The notes: generated from the letters alone by a model not told the origin. DNA of 64,000 bases from Oscillospiraceae bacterium (GCA_022846095.1 AP025583.1:1178001-1242000); one strand, 5' to 3'; numbered from the stretch's first letter, positions 25,526 to 33,995 are shown. Numbers and translations are program-made.

Positions 25526-26520
25526 TCACCGCGCTGCGGGTCTATGAGACGGAGAACACCGTGCCCTATGAAAACCTGGCGGTGGAGGAGTACCTGCTGC
25601 GCCATGTGGCGCCGGGCACGTGCATCCTCTACCTGTGGCGCAACCAGCGCACGGTGGTCATCGGCCGGAACCAGAACGCGTGGAGCGAGTGCAAAACCGC
25701 CCGGCTGGAGGCGGACGGCGGGCATCTGGTCCGCCGCCTCTCCGGCGGCGGGGCGGTCTACCACGACCTGGGGAACCTGAACTTCACGTTCCTGGTCCGG
25801 CAGGACGGCTACGACGTGGACCGGCAGCTCTCCGTAATCCTCCACGCCCTGAGGGCCTTCGGCATGGAGGGGGAGAAGTCGGGCCGCAACGACATCACCC
25901 TGGGGGGCTGCAAGTTCTCCGGCAACGCCTTTTACCAGACGGGGGCGTGCTGCTACCACCACGGCACCCTGCTGGTGGACGTGGATATGTCCATGCTCTC
26001 CCACTACCTCCAGGTGTCGCAGAGCAAGCTGGAGCGCAAGGGGGTGGCCTCGGTGCGCGCCAGGGTCACCAACCTGACGGAGCACTGTCCGGGGCTGAGC
26101 GTGCCCGCCCTGCGGCGGCAGCTGGCGGATAGCTTCGGCGCCGTGTACGGCCTGGAGCCGGTCCCCCTCATGCCGCGGGAGCTGGACTGGGAGGAGATCC
26201 GGGCGGGGGAGCGGCGCTTCTCCTCCTGGGCGTGGAACTACGGGGCCAAAACCCAGTTCGCCCAGGAGGCCAGCCGCCGCTATGGCTGGGGGGATCTCCA
26301 GCTGCGCTATACCGTCCGGGACGGCGCGCTGGAGCAGGTGCGCCTGTACTCGGACGGCATGGAGGCCGATTTCCTGGCCGCCCTGCCCGGTCAGCTCACC
26401 GGCTGCCGCTACGACCGGGCGGCCCTGTCCGCCCGGCTGGAGGAGGCCTGCCCGGCAGGCCCGCTCCAGCGGCAGATCCTGGCCGACCTGTCCGATTTGC
26501 TCGGCGCCCAGTTTGAATAA
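25522..26520 (+). CDS. lplA: Lipoate-protein ligase
   Basis: A 332-residue enzyme that attaches lipoate to carrier proteins, here probably GcvH. The N-terminal catalytic domain shows NLAVEEYLLRHV, LYLWRNQRTVVIGRNQNAW, RRLSGGGAVYHDLGNLNF and the lysine-bearing GGCKFSGNAFYQ with HGTLLVDVDM. The C-terminal accessory domain (RFSSWAWNYGAKTQF onward) is present. It starts at an ATGA overlap with gcvPB, so it belongs to the operon. Confidence 0.94.
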   Translation: MITALRVYETENTVPYENLAVEEYLLRHVAPGTCILYLWRNQRTVVIGRNQNAWSECKTARLEADGGHLVRRLSGGGAVYHDLGNLNFTFLVRQDGYDVDRQLSVILHALRAFGMEGEKSGRNDITLGGCKFSGNAFYQTGACCYHHGTLLVDVDMSMLSHYLQVSQSKLERKGVASVRARVTNLTEHCPGLSVPALRRQLADSFGAVYGLEPVPLMPRELDWEEIRAGERRFSSWAWNYGAKTQFAQEASRRYGWGDLQLRYTVRDGALEQVRLYSDGMEADFLAALPGQLTGCRYDRAALSARLEEACPAGPLQRQILADLSDLLGAQFE

Positions 26521-26533
26521 GGAGGAGGATCTC

Positions 26534-27916
26534 ATGGAGCAAACCTACGACGCCGTGGTCATCGGCGGCGGTCCGGGCGGCTATACCTGCGCCGCCCAGC
26601 TGGCGAAATACGGCCGCAAGACGGCCCTGGTGGAGCGGGGGCTGCTGGGCGGCACCTGCCTCAACCGGGGCTGCATCCCCACCAAGACCTTCCTGCACAC
26701 CGTCTCGGTGATGGAGGAGATGGAGAAGTGCCGGGCCTGGGGGCTGTCCTGCGGCGCCGCCTCCCTGGACCAGGCCGCGCTGCTGGCGCGCAAGGAGGAA
26801 GTCACCGGCCAGCTCCGCCAGGGCGTGGCGCAGCTGCTGGACTCCGCCGGGGTCACCCGCCTGGAGGGGACGGCCCGCGTGACCGCCCCCGGCCGGGTGG
26901 AGGTGGAGCTGAACGAGGGGGGCGCCCTGTCCCTGTCCGCCGGCGACGTGGTGGCCGCCGTGGGCTCAAAGCCCGCCCTGCCGCCCATCCCGGGGTGTGA
27001 GCTGCCCGGGGTGGTGACCAGCGACCGGATATTGGAGACCTTCCCCGTCCTGAACCGCCTCACCGTCATCGGCGGCGGGGTCGTCGGCGTGGAGCTGGCC
27101 AGCCTCTACGCCGCACTGGGCACCCAAGTCACTATTTTGGAGGGCTGTCCGCGCATCCTGCCCGGCCTGGACCGGGAGATCGGCCAGAGCCTGTCCATGC
27201 AGCTGAAAAAACGGGGCGTCCAAATCGCGGTGGGCGCCGTGGTGGAGAAGATTGAGCGGGACGCGGAGGGGCTGCGCTGCACCTATCGGGAGAAGAATAC
27301 CGAATACAGCGCCTGCTCCGACGCCATCCTTGTCGCCGTGGGCCGCGCCCCGCTGGCCCAGGCGCTGTTTTCCCCCTCGGTGCCCGTGGTTTTTGACCGG
27401 GGCCGGGTGGAGGTGGACGGGCATATGCAGTCCTGCGTCCCCCACCTCTACGTCGTCGGGGACGCCGCCGCGGGCTACCCCCAGCTGGCCCACGCCGCCT
27501 CGGAACAGGGGCTGGCCGCCGCCGCCCATATCGCCGGGAGGCCCTGGTCCACCGACCTGCACCTGGTGCCCTCCTGCGTCTATACCGAGCCGGAGATCGC
27601 CAGCGTGGGCCTGAGCGAGGCGGAGGCCAAGGCCGCCGGACGCGGGGTCCGGGTGGGCAAGGCGGTCACGTCCGCCAACGGGAAGTCCCTGCTCACCGGC
27701 CAGGAGCGGGGCTTCGTCAAGCTGGTGGCGGGGGAGGACCAGGTTCTGCTGGGGGCCCAGCTGATGTGCGCCCGGGCCACCGATATGGTGGGGGAGCTGG
27801 CCCTGGCCATCGCCCGGGGCGTGACGGTGGGTGAGCTGGCGGCCCTAATCCGCCCCCATCCCACCTTTGAGGAGGTTATCGGCGAGGCCGCCCGGGCCTG
27901 TCTGAGCAAGTTTTAG
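26534..27916 (+). CDS. lpdA: Dihydrolipoyl dehydrogenase (glycine cleavage L protein)
   Basis: A 460-residue flavoenzyme that reoxidises dihydrolipoyl-GcvH with NAD. The FAD motif VVIGGGPGGYTCAAQLA, the redox disulfide GGTCLNRGCIPTK, the NAD motif VIGGGVVGVELASLYAALG and the dimer-interface HPTFEEVIGEAAR are present. The start follows GGAGGAGGATCTC. It closes the glycine operon and is followed by a terminator. Confidence 0.95.
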   Translation: MEQTYDAVVIGGGPGGYTCAAQLAKYGRKTALVERGLLGGTCLNRGCIPTKTFLHTVSVMEEMEKCRAWGLSCGAASLDQAALLARKEEVTGQLRQGVAQLLDSAGVTRLEGTARVTAPGRVEVELNEGGALSLSAGDVVAAVGSKPALPPIPGCELPGVVTSDRILETFPVLNRLTVIGGGVVGVELASLYAALGTQVTILEGCPRILPGLDREIGQSLSMQLKKRGVQIAVGAVVEKIERDAEGLRCTYREKNTEYSACSDAILVAVGRAPLAQALFSPSVPVVFDRGRVEVDGHMQSCVPHLYVVGDAAAGYPQLAHAASEQGLAAAAHIAGRPWSTDLHLVPSCVYTEPEIASVGLSEAEAKAAGRGVRVGKAVTSANGKSLLTGQERGFVKLVAGEDQVLLGAQLMCARATDMVGELALAIARGVTVGELAALIRPHPTFEEVIGEAARACLSKF

Positions 27917-27926
27917 CCGCAAAGCG

Positions 27927-27960
27927 CCGGAGGATGGCCCCATCCGGGGGCATCCTCCGG
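27927..27960 (+). terminator. Terminator of the glycine operon
   Basis: CCGGAGGATG pairs with CATCCTCCGG across a GC-rich loop that can extend the stem; the T-run after it is short. Confidence 0.7.
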
Positions 27961-27986
27961 TTCAGCGGGCTTGTGAAAAATAGGGC

Positions 27987-28016
27987 TTGACAACGCCGCG
28001 TGGTATACGCTATAAT
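27987..28016 (+). promoter_or_regulatory. Promoter upstream of the tRNA genes
   Basis: TTGACA at 27987-27992, an 18-base spacer and TATAAT at 28011-28016, upstream of the tRNA-like element and tRNA-Ala. Confidence 0.75.
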
Positions 28017-28092
28017 AACCCTCGGACTTAAGGCTTGGACATCCCCGGTGGGGTGTGAAAAGCGCTTGAGCCGCAACTGAATATGGTTATGT

Positions 28093-28140
28093 GGGGGTAT
28101 AGCTCAGCTGGGAGCCCAGTTGAAGCGGTTACGTACCCCC
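28093..28140 (+). ncRNA. tRNA-Ala-derived mini tRNA-like element (pseudo-tRNA)
   Basis: This 48-base element begins with the same GGGGGTATAGCTCAGCTGGG as the real tRNA-Ala downstream. It can close a seven-base acceptor-like stem (GGGGGTA with TACCCCC) and a D-arm (GCTC with GAGC) but has no anticodon arm. The preceding AACTGAATATG is also duplicated before the real gene, so it arose by local duplication and decay. Function is doubtful. Confidence 0.5.
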
Positions 28141-28183
28141 GCAGTTCCAAAAGCAAAAACTGAATATGTGTTCCCCTCAATTT

Positions 28184-28259
28184 GGGGGTATAGCTCAGCT
28201 GGGAGAGCGCCTGAATGGCATTCAGGAGGTCAGCGGTTCGATCCCGCTTATCTCCACCA
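28184..28259 (+). tRNA. tRNA-Ala (anticodon GGC), CCA encoded
   Basis: A 76-base cloverleaf. The acceptor stem pairs GGGGGTA with TATCTCC (two G-T pairs). The D-arm reads GCTCAGCTGGGAGAGC. The anticodon stem CCTGA/TCAGG holds the loop ATGGCAT, anticodon GGC. The T-arm is GCGGTTCGATCCCGC, and the CCA end is encoded at 28257-28259. A terminator follows at 28277-28310. Element 1 begins immediately downstream. Confidence 0.96.
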
Positions 28260-28276
28260 ACCTCCGGGAACACAGA

Positions 28277-28310
28277 CAAAAATCCGTTTCTGAAAAGAAG
28301 CGGATTTTTG
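28277..28310. terminator. Bidirectional terminator between tRNA-Ala and the recombinase gene
   Basis: CAAAAATCCG and CGGATTTTTG pair around a 14-base loop, with A- and T-rich flanks in both directions. The recombinase stop codon begins three bases after it. Confidence 0.75.
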
Positions 28311-28312
28311 CT

Positions 28313-29917
28313 TTATGCGGCTATGGTCACAATGTCCATTCCCAGGTTAAACTGGTTAAAGTCGATGTTAAAATCAATGTGCAGCTTGTAGTCCCGGTAG
28401 ACCTCCACCCGTCCAATCAGACAGTTGACAATCATTTTCTTTGCCTCAAAGCTGGCCGTGTCGTACATTTCAGACCAGGAAATGATGTCGTCATATTGGG
28501 TGTTGAGCGCGGCCAGGACGGCTTGCCCCTCGTCGCAGGCGGCCTGGGCCGCTTCAAAGTTCTGCTTCAGTTCGGCGCATTTGGCCTCGGCCTCACTGAT
28601 CAGGGTGCCGAGCAGCTCCTGGGAGAAAGCGCTTTGCCCGTGAATTGCCTTAATGACTTCCCCTTTCAGCGTTTCGAGGTCGGCGGCGGCCTTGGTGTAC
28701 TCGGCCCGGACAGAGGCCAGCAGGCTTTTCCGCTCCTCCATCTTTTCCCGGTAGCGCACGTTGACAATCTCGCTTTTGGGGACGGCTTTCATGCGCTCAA
28801 AGATTTGGCGCACCAGCTTATCAATGATACCGTCCAGGATATGGGCCGTGTAGCCGGTCTGCCCGTCGCACTCGGTTTGCTTGCGCGTCTTGCCGTAGCA
28901 GATATATCGCACACGCTTCACCATCCGGCTGGGGTCATCCTTGCAAGGGTACGCCTTGCCGTTGGTGGTGAGGGAGAGGCGGGAGCCACAATGCCCGCAA
29001 AAGACATTTCCGGCCAACAGGGAGTTGCCCCTGGTGTTCAGCGGAACGGTGCGCTCCTCTTCGGCGGAGTTGGCGCGGGCGGTGCGTATCTTTTGCGCGG
29101 CTTCGAACAGCTCCGGGGAAATGATTTGCAGATGGGGCTGAACGGGGGAACGGCTATCGCCGCTCCGCAGTACGCCGGTATAGGTGAGGTTGCAGATGAT
29201 ACCCCGGATACTGGCGTGGTGCCACTTCTTGCCCGTCCGGGCCCGGTAGCCCTGATTGTTTAGGTAGGAGGCGATCCGCTGGGCCCCGTAGCCCTCATGC
29301 ACGTATTTGTCAAAGATAATCCGCACCACGGCGGCCTCGGCCTCGTTGACGGCCAGATCGTAGACCTCGTGCTTGCGCTTGTTGATCCGCCCGCTTTTTA
29401 CGAGGTCGTAGCCATAGGGGGCGTTGCCGCCCTTGTAGTGCCCCTCCTCCACCATCTGCCCCAGGCTCGTCCTGGTACGGATAGAGGTCTTTTCGCTTTC
29501 ACCGTCAGCCTGCCAAAACCGTATGTAGTTGGTGAGCTTGTCGGTGTGATTGTCAAACCGCTGTTCGCCCTCCTGGGTACTCCACACCCGGATGCCGGTC
29601 TTTACGAACCATTCCACCACAAAGGGCGTTTCATCCGCGATGCGGCCAATGCGGTCAAACATGAACACAAGCAGAATATCGAACTTGCCCTGCTTGGCGT
29701 ATTCCTTGATGATCTGCACCTTGTCCCGGTTTTCCGCCCGTACCTTGTGGCCGGAAACGCCGTCCTCCTGTTCCTCGTGAACAATCGTCCAGCCCTTTTC
29801 CTCACAAAAGCGGTGACAGGCTTTCCGCTGCATAGGAATGTCCGCCTGGTTTTTATCGTCGTGATCCACCTGTTTGTCGGTGGAAACTCTGTATAAACAA
29901 CAAACCCGGTTTTCCAT
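28313..29917 (-). CDS. Large serine recombinase, integrase of element 1
   Basis: A 534-residue site-specific recombinase of the TnpX/TndX type that would integrate and excise the element. The catalytic serine is Ser12 in LYRVSTDKQ. The resolvase domain follows (FDRIGRIADETPFVVEWF), then the recombinase domain (PYGYDLVKSGRINKRKHEVY), a zinc ribbon (CGHCGSRLSL) and a coiled coil at about 385-490. I start at the ATG before ENRVCCLYR instead of eight codons upstream. Its C-terminus points at tRNA-Ala, so one end of element 1 lies between the tRNA and this gene. Confidence 0.9.
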   Translation of the reverse strand: MENRVCCLYRVSTDKQVDHDDKNQADIPMQRKACHRFCEEKGWTIVHEEQEDGVSGHKVRAENRDKVQIIKEYAKQGKFDILLVFMFDRIGRIADETPFVVEWFVKTGIRVWSTQEGEQRFDNHTDKLTNYIRFWQADGESEKTSIRTRTSLGQMVEEGHYKGGNAPYGYDLVKSGRINKRKHEVYDLAVNEAEAAVVRIIFDKYVHEGYGAQRIASYLNNQGYRARTGKKWHHASIRGIICNLTYTGVLRSGDSRSPVQPHLQIISPELFEAAQKIRTARANSAEEERTVPLNTRGNSLLAGNVFCGHCGSRLSLTTNGKAYPCKDDPSRMVKRVRYICYGKTRKQTECDGQTGYTAHILDGIIDKLVRQIFERMKAVPKSEIVNVRYREKMEERKSLLASVRAEYTKAAADLETLKGEVIKAIHGQSAFSQELLGTLISEAEAKCAELKQNFEAAQAACDEGQAVLAALNTQYDDIISWSEMYDTASFEAKKMIVNCLIGRVEVYRDYKLHIDFNIDFNQFNLGMDIVTIAA

Positions 29918-29990
29918 ATTGATCCGTCCTTTCTCAATCATCCGTTGTAGCGTTGAGATGACGCATCAATACGTAGGAAATATATAGTTT

Positions 29991-30221
29991 TCAAGGTACA
30001 TAGGGAGTACCCCCACTATTATTATCCCTCTGTCCGGGGTGGATTGCAAGGATGCCTCCGGCCCGTTTTTGGGGGACGCTGCCAGCGAAAGCGGACAACA
30101 AAATCTGCTTGACTTGCCCCAGGGCCGCCGCATTATGGCTGTCGGCAAAGGTGGCCGATATTTCAAAGTCGTCAATGGCAAAGGTGGCCTCGCGCCGTTT
30201 ATCGTGAGTAGTTGACTGCAT
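29991..30221 (-). CDS. Small element-encoded protein
   Basis: A 76-residue protein just upstream of the recombinase on the same strand. It contains REATFAIDDFEISATFADSHNAAAL, then VKQILLSAFAGS and a basic Gly-rich tail. Short proteins of this type commonly sit beside recombinases in clostridial Tn1549-like elements. No catalytic motif is visible; a role in recombination is only positional inference. Confidence 0.65.
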   Translation of the reverse strand: MQSTTHDKRREATFAIDDFEISATFADSHNAAALGQVKQILLSAFAGSVPQKRAGGILAIHPGQRDNNSGGTPYVP

Positions 30222-30332
30222 ACAGACCTCCTCATTTCAAAAGTGTTGGAACAGATCAGCCTCCCCGTGTCCCGTGGGGAAACGTGAAGGGGCGGCGCAG
30301 AAAAACCGCGCCGCCCCTTCACCTTCCCCCAC

Positions 30333-30354
30333 CTCTGGCCAGGATGACCAGAAG
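30333..30354. repeat. Element-1 palindrome, copy 1
   Basis: TCTGGCCA GGA TGACCAGA core; one base off the inverted symmetry in each arm region. Confidence 0.8.
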
Positions 30355-30729
30355 CGGAGGGGGGTATTCCATTTCGATCCACGAAAGAAGGGGCCGCCGC
30401 TCCGGGTCTGGTTGAGCCATCGCAAGACGGAAGGGCCCCGGATCGGGCGGCCCCCTTCGTTCTATCTGAACGCGCCGTATTTGCCACGCATCCCCGGCGT
30501 GGGGAACATTTCAGGCCGCCGGTGGCCCCGGCTGTCATAGCTCCCGCCTGTACCGCTGCCTCGCCGTCACAAGCTCCATATCCCTCACTTCTGCCTTGCG
30601 GCAAAAGCTCGTTCATTCCGCTGTTCCGGCTCTTCCCGGCAAATCTATGATTTGCCGGGAACCCTTTTAGGCTGGCGCATACGGCAGGGGCTCCCCCTCA
30701 AGTCCGTGGGAGGGCGTGAGCAAGTTTCA

Positions 30730-30900
30730 TTATCCCCCGCGCTGTCCTCGCGCCCGGCTTGCCAGGGCCGGGTCTAAGGTAGGCGTTGATCGCTCGGCCA
30801 GCTTGTCCATCACCTCCAAAAGCTGGCTGTCCTGGCGGCGCACCTTACGTCGCTAATCACGCGGGTTTTGTGCCTGAAATGCTGTGTATTCAGTTGTCAT
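30730..30900 (-). pseudogene. Small gene interrupted by an in-frame TAG
   Basis: ATG at 30900 opens MTTEYTAFQAQNPRD, then TAG, and the same frame continues RRKVRRQDSQLLEVMDKLAE and onward for 40 codons to TAA. The part after the TAG has protein-like composition (helical, then RSTPTLDPALASRARGQ). The simplest reading is a nonsense mutation in a small element gene. A GTG four codons after the TAG could start a shortened product. No strong ribosome site is seen before the ATG. Confidence 0.5.
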
Positions 30901-30968
30901 AGTTCAGAAGAAAGGGCTTGTACCTCTCTCTATCTATTAGGCGGGTTAGAGGCTAAAACCGCAGGCGT

Positions 30969-31388
30969 TTAGAGAATATTTTTCAAAATTTCCCGCAGTT
31001 TTTTTAAGCCACGGTCGATGCTGTCCCGGACAGCGGACTCCGCCACCCCCTCGGCCCGCGCAAGATCGGCCTTGCTGATCCCAAGTATGTAGTGGGAGTA
31101 GATGCGCCGGGCCTGGACGGTGGGAAGCTGGGCAAGGGCGGCATAGAGGGCCGTCCTGAGTTCCCGGCCCTCTATGATCTCCTCGGGCGTGAGGGGTGGG
31201 CGGATCACGTCGGCCTCGTAGCCCTCCCCGGCCTCCAGGGAGCACTCGCCGTTGTCGCGCTTGCGGCGCTGGTAGCTGTCGCCCATGCGTCCTCCAACGG
31301 AGAGGACGGCGGCGACCTCGTCACTCACGGCCAAGGGCTCGGACTTGGGCAGATATGGATAATACCGTTTCAGGTGGATGGTTTTCAT
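30969..31388 (-). CDS. Sigma-70-like element regulator
   Basis: A 139-residue protein ending in a sigma region-4-like helix-turn-helix: LRTALYAALAQLPTVQARRIYSHYILGISKADLARAEGVAESAVRDSIDRGLKKL. The N-terminus (MKTIHLKRYYPYLPKSEPLAVSD) is the usual opening of this ICE regulator group. The start is the ATG eight bases after GGAGG. Such proteins probably switch on element genes. Related proteins are encoded at 55504-55974 and 56088-56486 in element 2. Confidence 0.8.
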   Translation of the reverse strand: MKTIHLKRYYPYLPKSEPLAVSDEVAAVLSVGGRMGDSYQRRKRDNGECSLEAGEGYEADVIRPPLTPEEIIEGRELRTALYAALAQLPTVQARRIYSHYILGISKADLARAEGVAESAVRDSIDRGLKKLREILKNIL

Positions 31389-31795
31389 TTGTACGTCCTC
31401 CATTTCGATTGTCAGCGGTTGAGCGTGAACAGATCGAAACGGAGGGCGGGGAGCGACAGCCGGGGCAGCCGCCCCTCAGTTCTGGCCAGTATGACCAGAA
31501 GTAGGACTTTGACGGAAGCCAGGGAAAGCGCCGGAAAAAAGTCGGATGGGAAAACACTGCTCTCCCCGGGGGGAAAGCGGCGTTTGCTGGGCTGTAGCCG
31601 TATTCAGATTTTTCCTTGCGCCGCTCCCGTTGCCCTGCCAATTCCCGCGCCTCCCTCCGTTTGGGAGGGAGTATAGAAGATTAACATTTCAGTCGGCTTT
31701 CAGTAACCTTTCAGTCGATATACAAAAAGCGCAAGTTGCGGCAGGGCATGAGAAAAGCCCGGCTGGTTTGACAGCCGGGACTTAGATTAGACTTA
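31389..31795. other. Intergenic stretch of element 1
   Basis: No gene is supported. It contains palindrome copy 2 (31480-31501) and, at 31752-31779, a terminator for the response-regulator gene: CCCGGCTG pairs with CAGCCGGG, with a T-run on the minus strand. Confidence 0.6.
31480..31501. repeat. Element-1 palindrome, copy 2
   Basis: TTCTGGCCA GTA TGACCAGAA, between the sigma-like and response-regulator genes. Confidence 0.85.
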
Positions 31796-32506
31796 TTACT
31801 CCTTTTTATTCTTAGGGTCTATGAAGCGGTAGCCGATCCCCCGGACGCTTTCAATGCAGCGCCCGCCCTCCAGCTTTTGCCGCAGGCGGCTCACGCTGAT
31901 AGGGATGGCGTTGTTTTCGTCCCCCATGAAATCATCGCCCCAGACGTGGTGGCGCAGTTGGTCGTGGGTGAGTACCCGGCCCTCGTGGGTCGCCAGCAGA
32001 TACAGCAGGTCAAACTCCTGTCGGGTCAGCTCCAGCTCCCGCCCGTTGTACCGGGCGCGGCGGGTGTGGGGGTCTATGAGCATATCCTCGAAGTTGACGA
32101 TGGTATAGCACCGCTGGCCGGTCAGGGAGACGGCGGCGTTGTAGCGCCGGAGCAGGGCCTGGGCCCGGAGCAGGCACTCCCGGAGCTCCAGGGGCTTTTC
32201 TATGTAATCGTCTGCCCCCAGGCGAAATGCCCGCTCCTTGTGCTCAATGCCGCCCTGGGAGGACAGCACCAGGATCGGCATATCCTTCATCTGCCGCATA
32301 AAGCGGAGCAGTTCAAGTCCATCTGTTTCCGATAGGGAGATGTCAAGAATGACCAGTTGGCAGCCATGGCGCATCAAGCGTTCAATACCGTTTACCACGG
32401 AAAGGGTGTAATAAGCACTGATGTCGTATTCCGTCAAGGCGTACTTGATGGCTTTGCAGTTTTTCAAATCACTATCAATAATCAAAACTCTCTGCTCCGC
32501 GTTCAT
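31796..32506 (-). CDS. OmpR/PhoB-family response regulator (orphan)
   Basis: A 236-residue regulator. The receiver domain begins RVLIIDSDLKNCKAIKYAL, with the phosphoacceptor aspartate in QLVILDISLSETDG, switch residues in PILVLSSQGG and the lysine in DDYIEKPLELREC. The C-terminal winged helix shows ELELTRQEFDLLYLLATHEGRVLTHDQLRHHVWGDD and VSRLRQKLE. The start is the ATG after GGGAGGGCTACCCT. No histidine kinase gene lies nearby. It resembles VanR/KdpE-type regulators carried on ICEs. Confidence 0.9.
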   Translation of the reverse strand: MNAEQRVLIIDSDLKNCKAIKYALTEYDISAYYTLSVVNGIERLMRHGCQLVILDISLSETDGLELLRFMRQMKDMPILVLSSQGGIEHKERAFRLGADDYIEKPLELRECLLRAQALLRRYNAAVSLTGQRCYTIVNFEDMLIDPHTRRARYNGRELELTRQEFDLLYLLATHEGRVLTHDQLRHHVWGDDFMGDENNAIPISVSRLRQKLEGGRCIESVRGIGYRFIDPKNKKE

Positions 32507-32541
32507 AGGGTAGCCCTCCCTTCCGATTGCTGGCCCCGTCA

Positions 32542-32564
32542 CGTCTGGACAAAATGTCCAGACG
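32542..32564. repeat. Variant of the element-1 palindrome
   Basis: CGTCTGGACA AAA TGTCCAGACG has the same 8-3-8 layout as the TCTGGCCA family but with A in place of C. It lies just upstream of the response-regulator gene, so it could instead be that protein's operator. Confidence 0.55.
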
Positions 32565-32591
32565 CCACCTGGTTTAATATTAAGTACAGCC

Positions 32592-33299
32592 TTATTCTGC
32601 TTTTTTCAATATCCATAGTGCATATCCAAGAGAAATAACGCACAATACAATGGAGTTAATTATACTGATCATTTGCGTTCTTTGAACAGCAAAGATAGAT
32701 AGTGAATTCAAAGTGCTATGTGCAATGATACACGGCAAAAGGCTCTTTCCTTTATAGAAAATAATCGTAAATAAAAAGCCTATTGCAGTTGCATAGCAGA
32801 TTTGAAAAAGCGTGGGTATCAACTCTCTGCCGTTCAGCAAGTTTACGATATGCCCCAAGCCAAAGGTAATACTTGAAACTAAAATCGCTAACTTTAGATT
32901 GTCTTTGCACATTGCTTTGAAAAGAAAACCACGGAAGATAACTTCCTCAATGAATCCGACACAAAGCATACTCAGAACAAATAAAACGGTTTCCAGCGCA
33001 GCAACATTCATTGTAACGCCGTTCCACAAATTAACGCTCATCATTAAAACAAGCGGAATAAAGTACAAATAATTTTTTATGCTCCCTTTGAAAGAACACA
33101 AGCCGTATTGTTCCGATAAGTCGTGCTTTTTAATAAAGCCGAAAATAAGCAGCGCAAAGGCTGTACTCACAGGTGTGGTGATTATCTTTTCAACGCCGAG
33201 CGAAGCCGAAAAGTTGTCAGCAACACTAAGCAAAACAACATAGGCAATAATCCACGCCAAAGAAAAGTTCAATTCATTTTTCTTATATAAACGATACAT
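32592..33299 (-). CDS. CPBP-family intramembrane metalloprotease
   Basis: A 235-residue integral membrane protein with about seven hydrophobic segments. The CPBP (CAAX protease/Abi) motifs are intact: FIEEVIFRGFL (motif 1, Glu-Glu and Arg), FGLGHIVN (motif 2 His) and PCIIAHSTLNSL (motif 3 His). Members process prenylated or peptide substrates or give bacteriocin self-immunity. It is AT-rich compared with the element backbone and directly precedes the TetR stop, so the two form a cargo pair of separate origin. Confidence 0.87.
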   Translation of the reverse strand: MYRLYKKNELNFSLAWIIAYVVLLSVADNFSASLGVEKIITTPVSTAFALLIFGFIKKHDLSEQYGLCSFKGSIKNYLYFIPLVLMMSVNLWNGVTMNVAALETVLFVLSMLCVGFIEEVIFRGFLFKAMCKDNLKLAILVSSITFGLGHIVNLLNGRELIPTLFQICYATAIGFLFTIIFYKGKSLLPCIIAHSTLNSLSIFAVQRTQMISIINSIVLCVISLGYALWILKKAE

Positions 33300-33300
33300 T

Positions 33301-33864
33301 TTACAATCCTCCCTTTAACGCATATAGCGTACCGTCAAATATCAAATCCAAATCCGATAAAATGGTTTCTTCATTGTATTCCATATCGCTGTTTGCGATC
33401 ATACTGGCATATCCATGAGCAAACAAAAATAGAGATTTGAAGATTACCCGTGCTTGTTCAATGGGGATATTTCTTGTTTTTGATATGGTCTCAAAAATAA
33501 ATTCTGCTTCTTCGGCACTTGTCAAATCAGAAACACTTTTTCCTGAAAATTCATTAGTTTGAAACAGAAAACGAAACAGGTGCTTTTCTTTTGCTCCAAA
33601 TCGGATATATTGCAGCCCGATACTTTTCATAGGGGATTGTCCTTGAATAGCAGCGATGTACGCCGAGTGAAATTCATCTGCCTTGACGTACACAGCCTTT
33701 TTCAATTCCTCTATTGTTTTGAAATGATACATAACAGGTTGAGTGGAACAATTCAATTTTTTTGATACAGTTCGAGCATTGATAGTTTCGGCACCATCAT
33801 TTCGTGCTATCTCAAATGCTGCGTCTATAATCATATCCCTTGTAATTTTCGCCTTTGGCGGCAC
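33301..33864 (-). CDS. TetR-family regulator of the CPBP cargo
   Basis: A 187-residue regulator with N-terminal helix-turn-helix (ITRDMIIDAAFEIARNDG, then INARTVSKKLNCSTQPVMYHFKTIEELKKAVY) and a helical C-terminus. It is AT-rich and separated by one base from the protease gene downstream. A 32-bp perfect palindrome lies 17 bases upstream of its start and is the obvious autorepression site. Confidence 0.88.
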   Translation of the reverse strand: MPPKAKITRDMIIDAAFEIARNDGAETINARTVSKKLNCSTQPVMYHFKTIEELKKAVYVKADEFHSAYIAAIQGQSPMKSIGLQYIRFGAKEKHLFRFLFQTNEFSGKSVSDLTSAEEAEFIFETISKTRNIPIEQARVIFKSLFLFAHGYASMIANSDMEYNEETILSDLDLIFDGTLYALKGGL

Positions 33865-33880
33865 TTAGTACACCTCCGAA

Positions 33881-33912
33881 CTATAATCATTGTTATATAA
33901 CAATGATTATAG
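33881..33912. promoter_or_regulatory. Perfect 32-bp palindrome, TetR operator
   Basis: CTATAATCATTGTTAT followed by its exact reverse complement with no spacer. Its position directly upstream of the TetR start fits an autoregulatory operator. Confidence 0.75.
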
Positions 33913-33995
33913 TCTGCTTTTGGCCTATTGTCAATAACTTTCAAAGAAAAGTTACAAATGCAGACATATAGTGAGTTTGCGCTACTGGCAAGCAA

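Larger units (their letters stand above)
30222..30968. other. Gene-poor stretch of element 1 with hairpins and gene remnants
   Basis: No intact gene is supported here. It holds a 15-bp hairpin (GTGAAGGGGCGGCGC and complement, 30284-30322), palindrome copy 1 (30333-30354), a 12-bp hairpin TTCCCGGCAAAT/ATTTGCCGGGAA (30633-30661) and a small interrupted gene (30730-30900). On the minus strand a short tail ending FPTPGMRGKYGAFR, followed by a stop near 30465, looks like the end of a decayed gene. Confidence 0.6.

Noticed and set aside
28184-28312. tRNA-Ala as the attachment site of element 1
   Set aside because: The tRNA is intact and no copy of its 3' end is seen at another boundary. Serine recombinases of this type do not usually target tRNA 3' ends, so adjacency may be chance.
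29966-30616. 216-residue minus-strand frame in element 1
   Set aside because: It spans the palindrome and a large hairpin and overlaps the better-supported 76-residue gene; it has no protein-like pattern.
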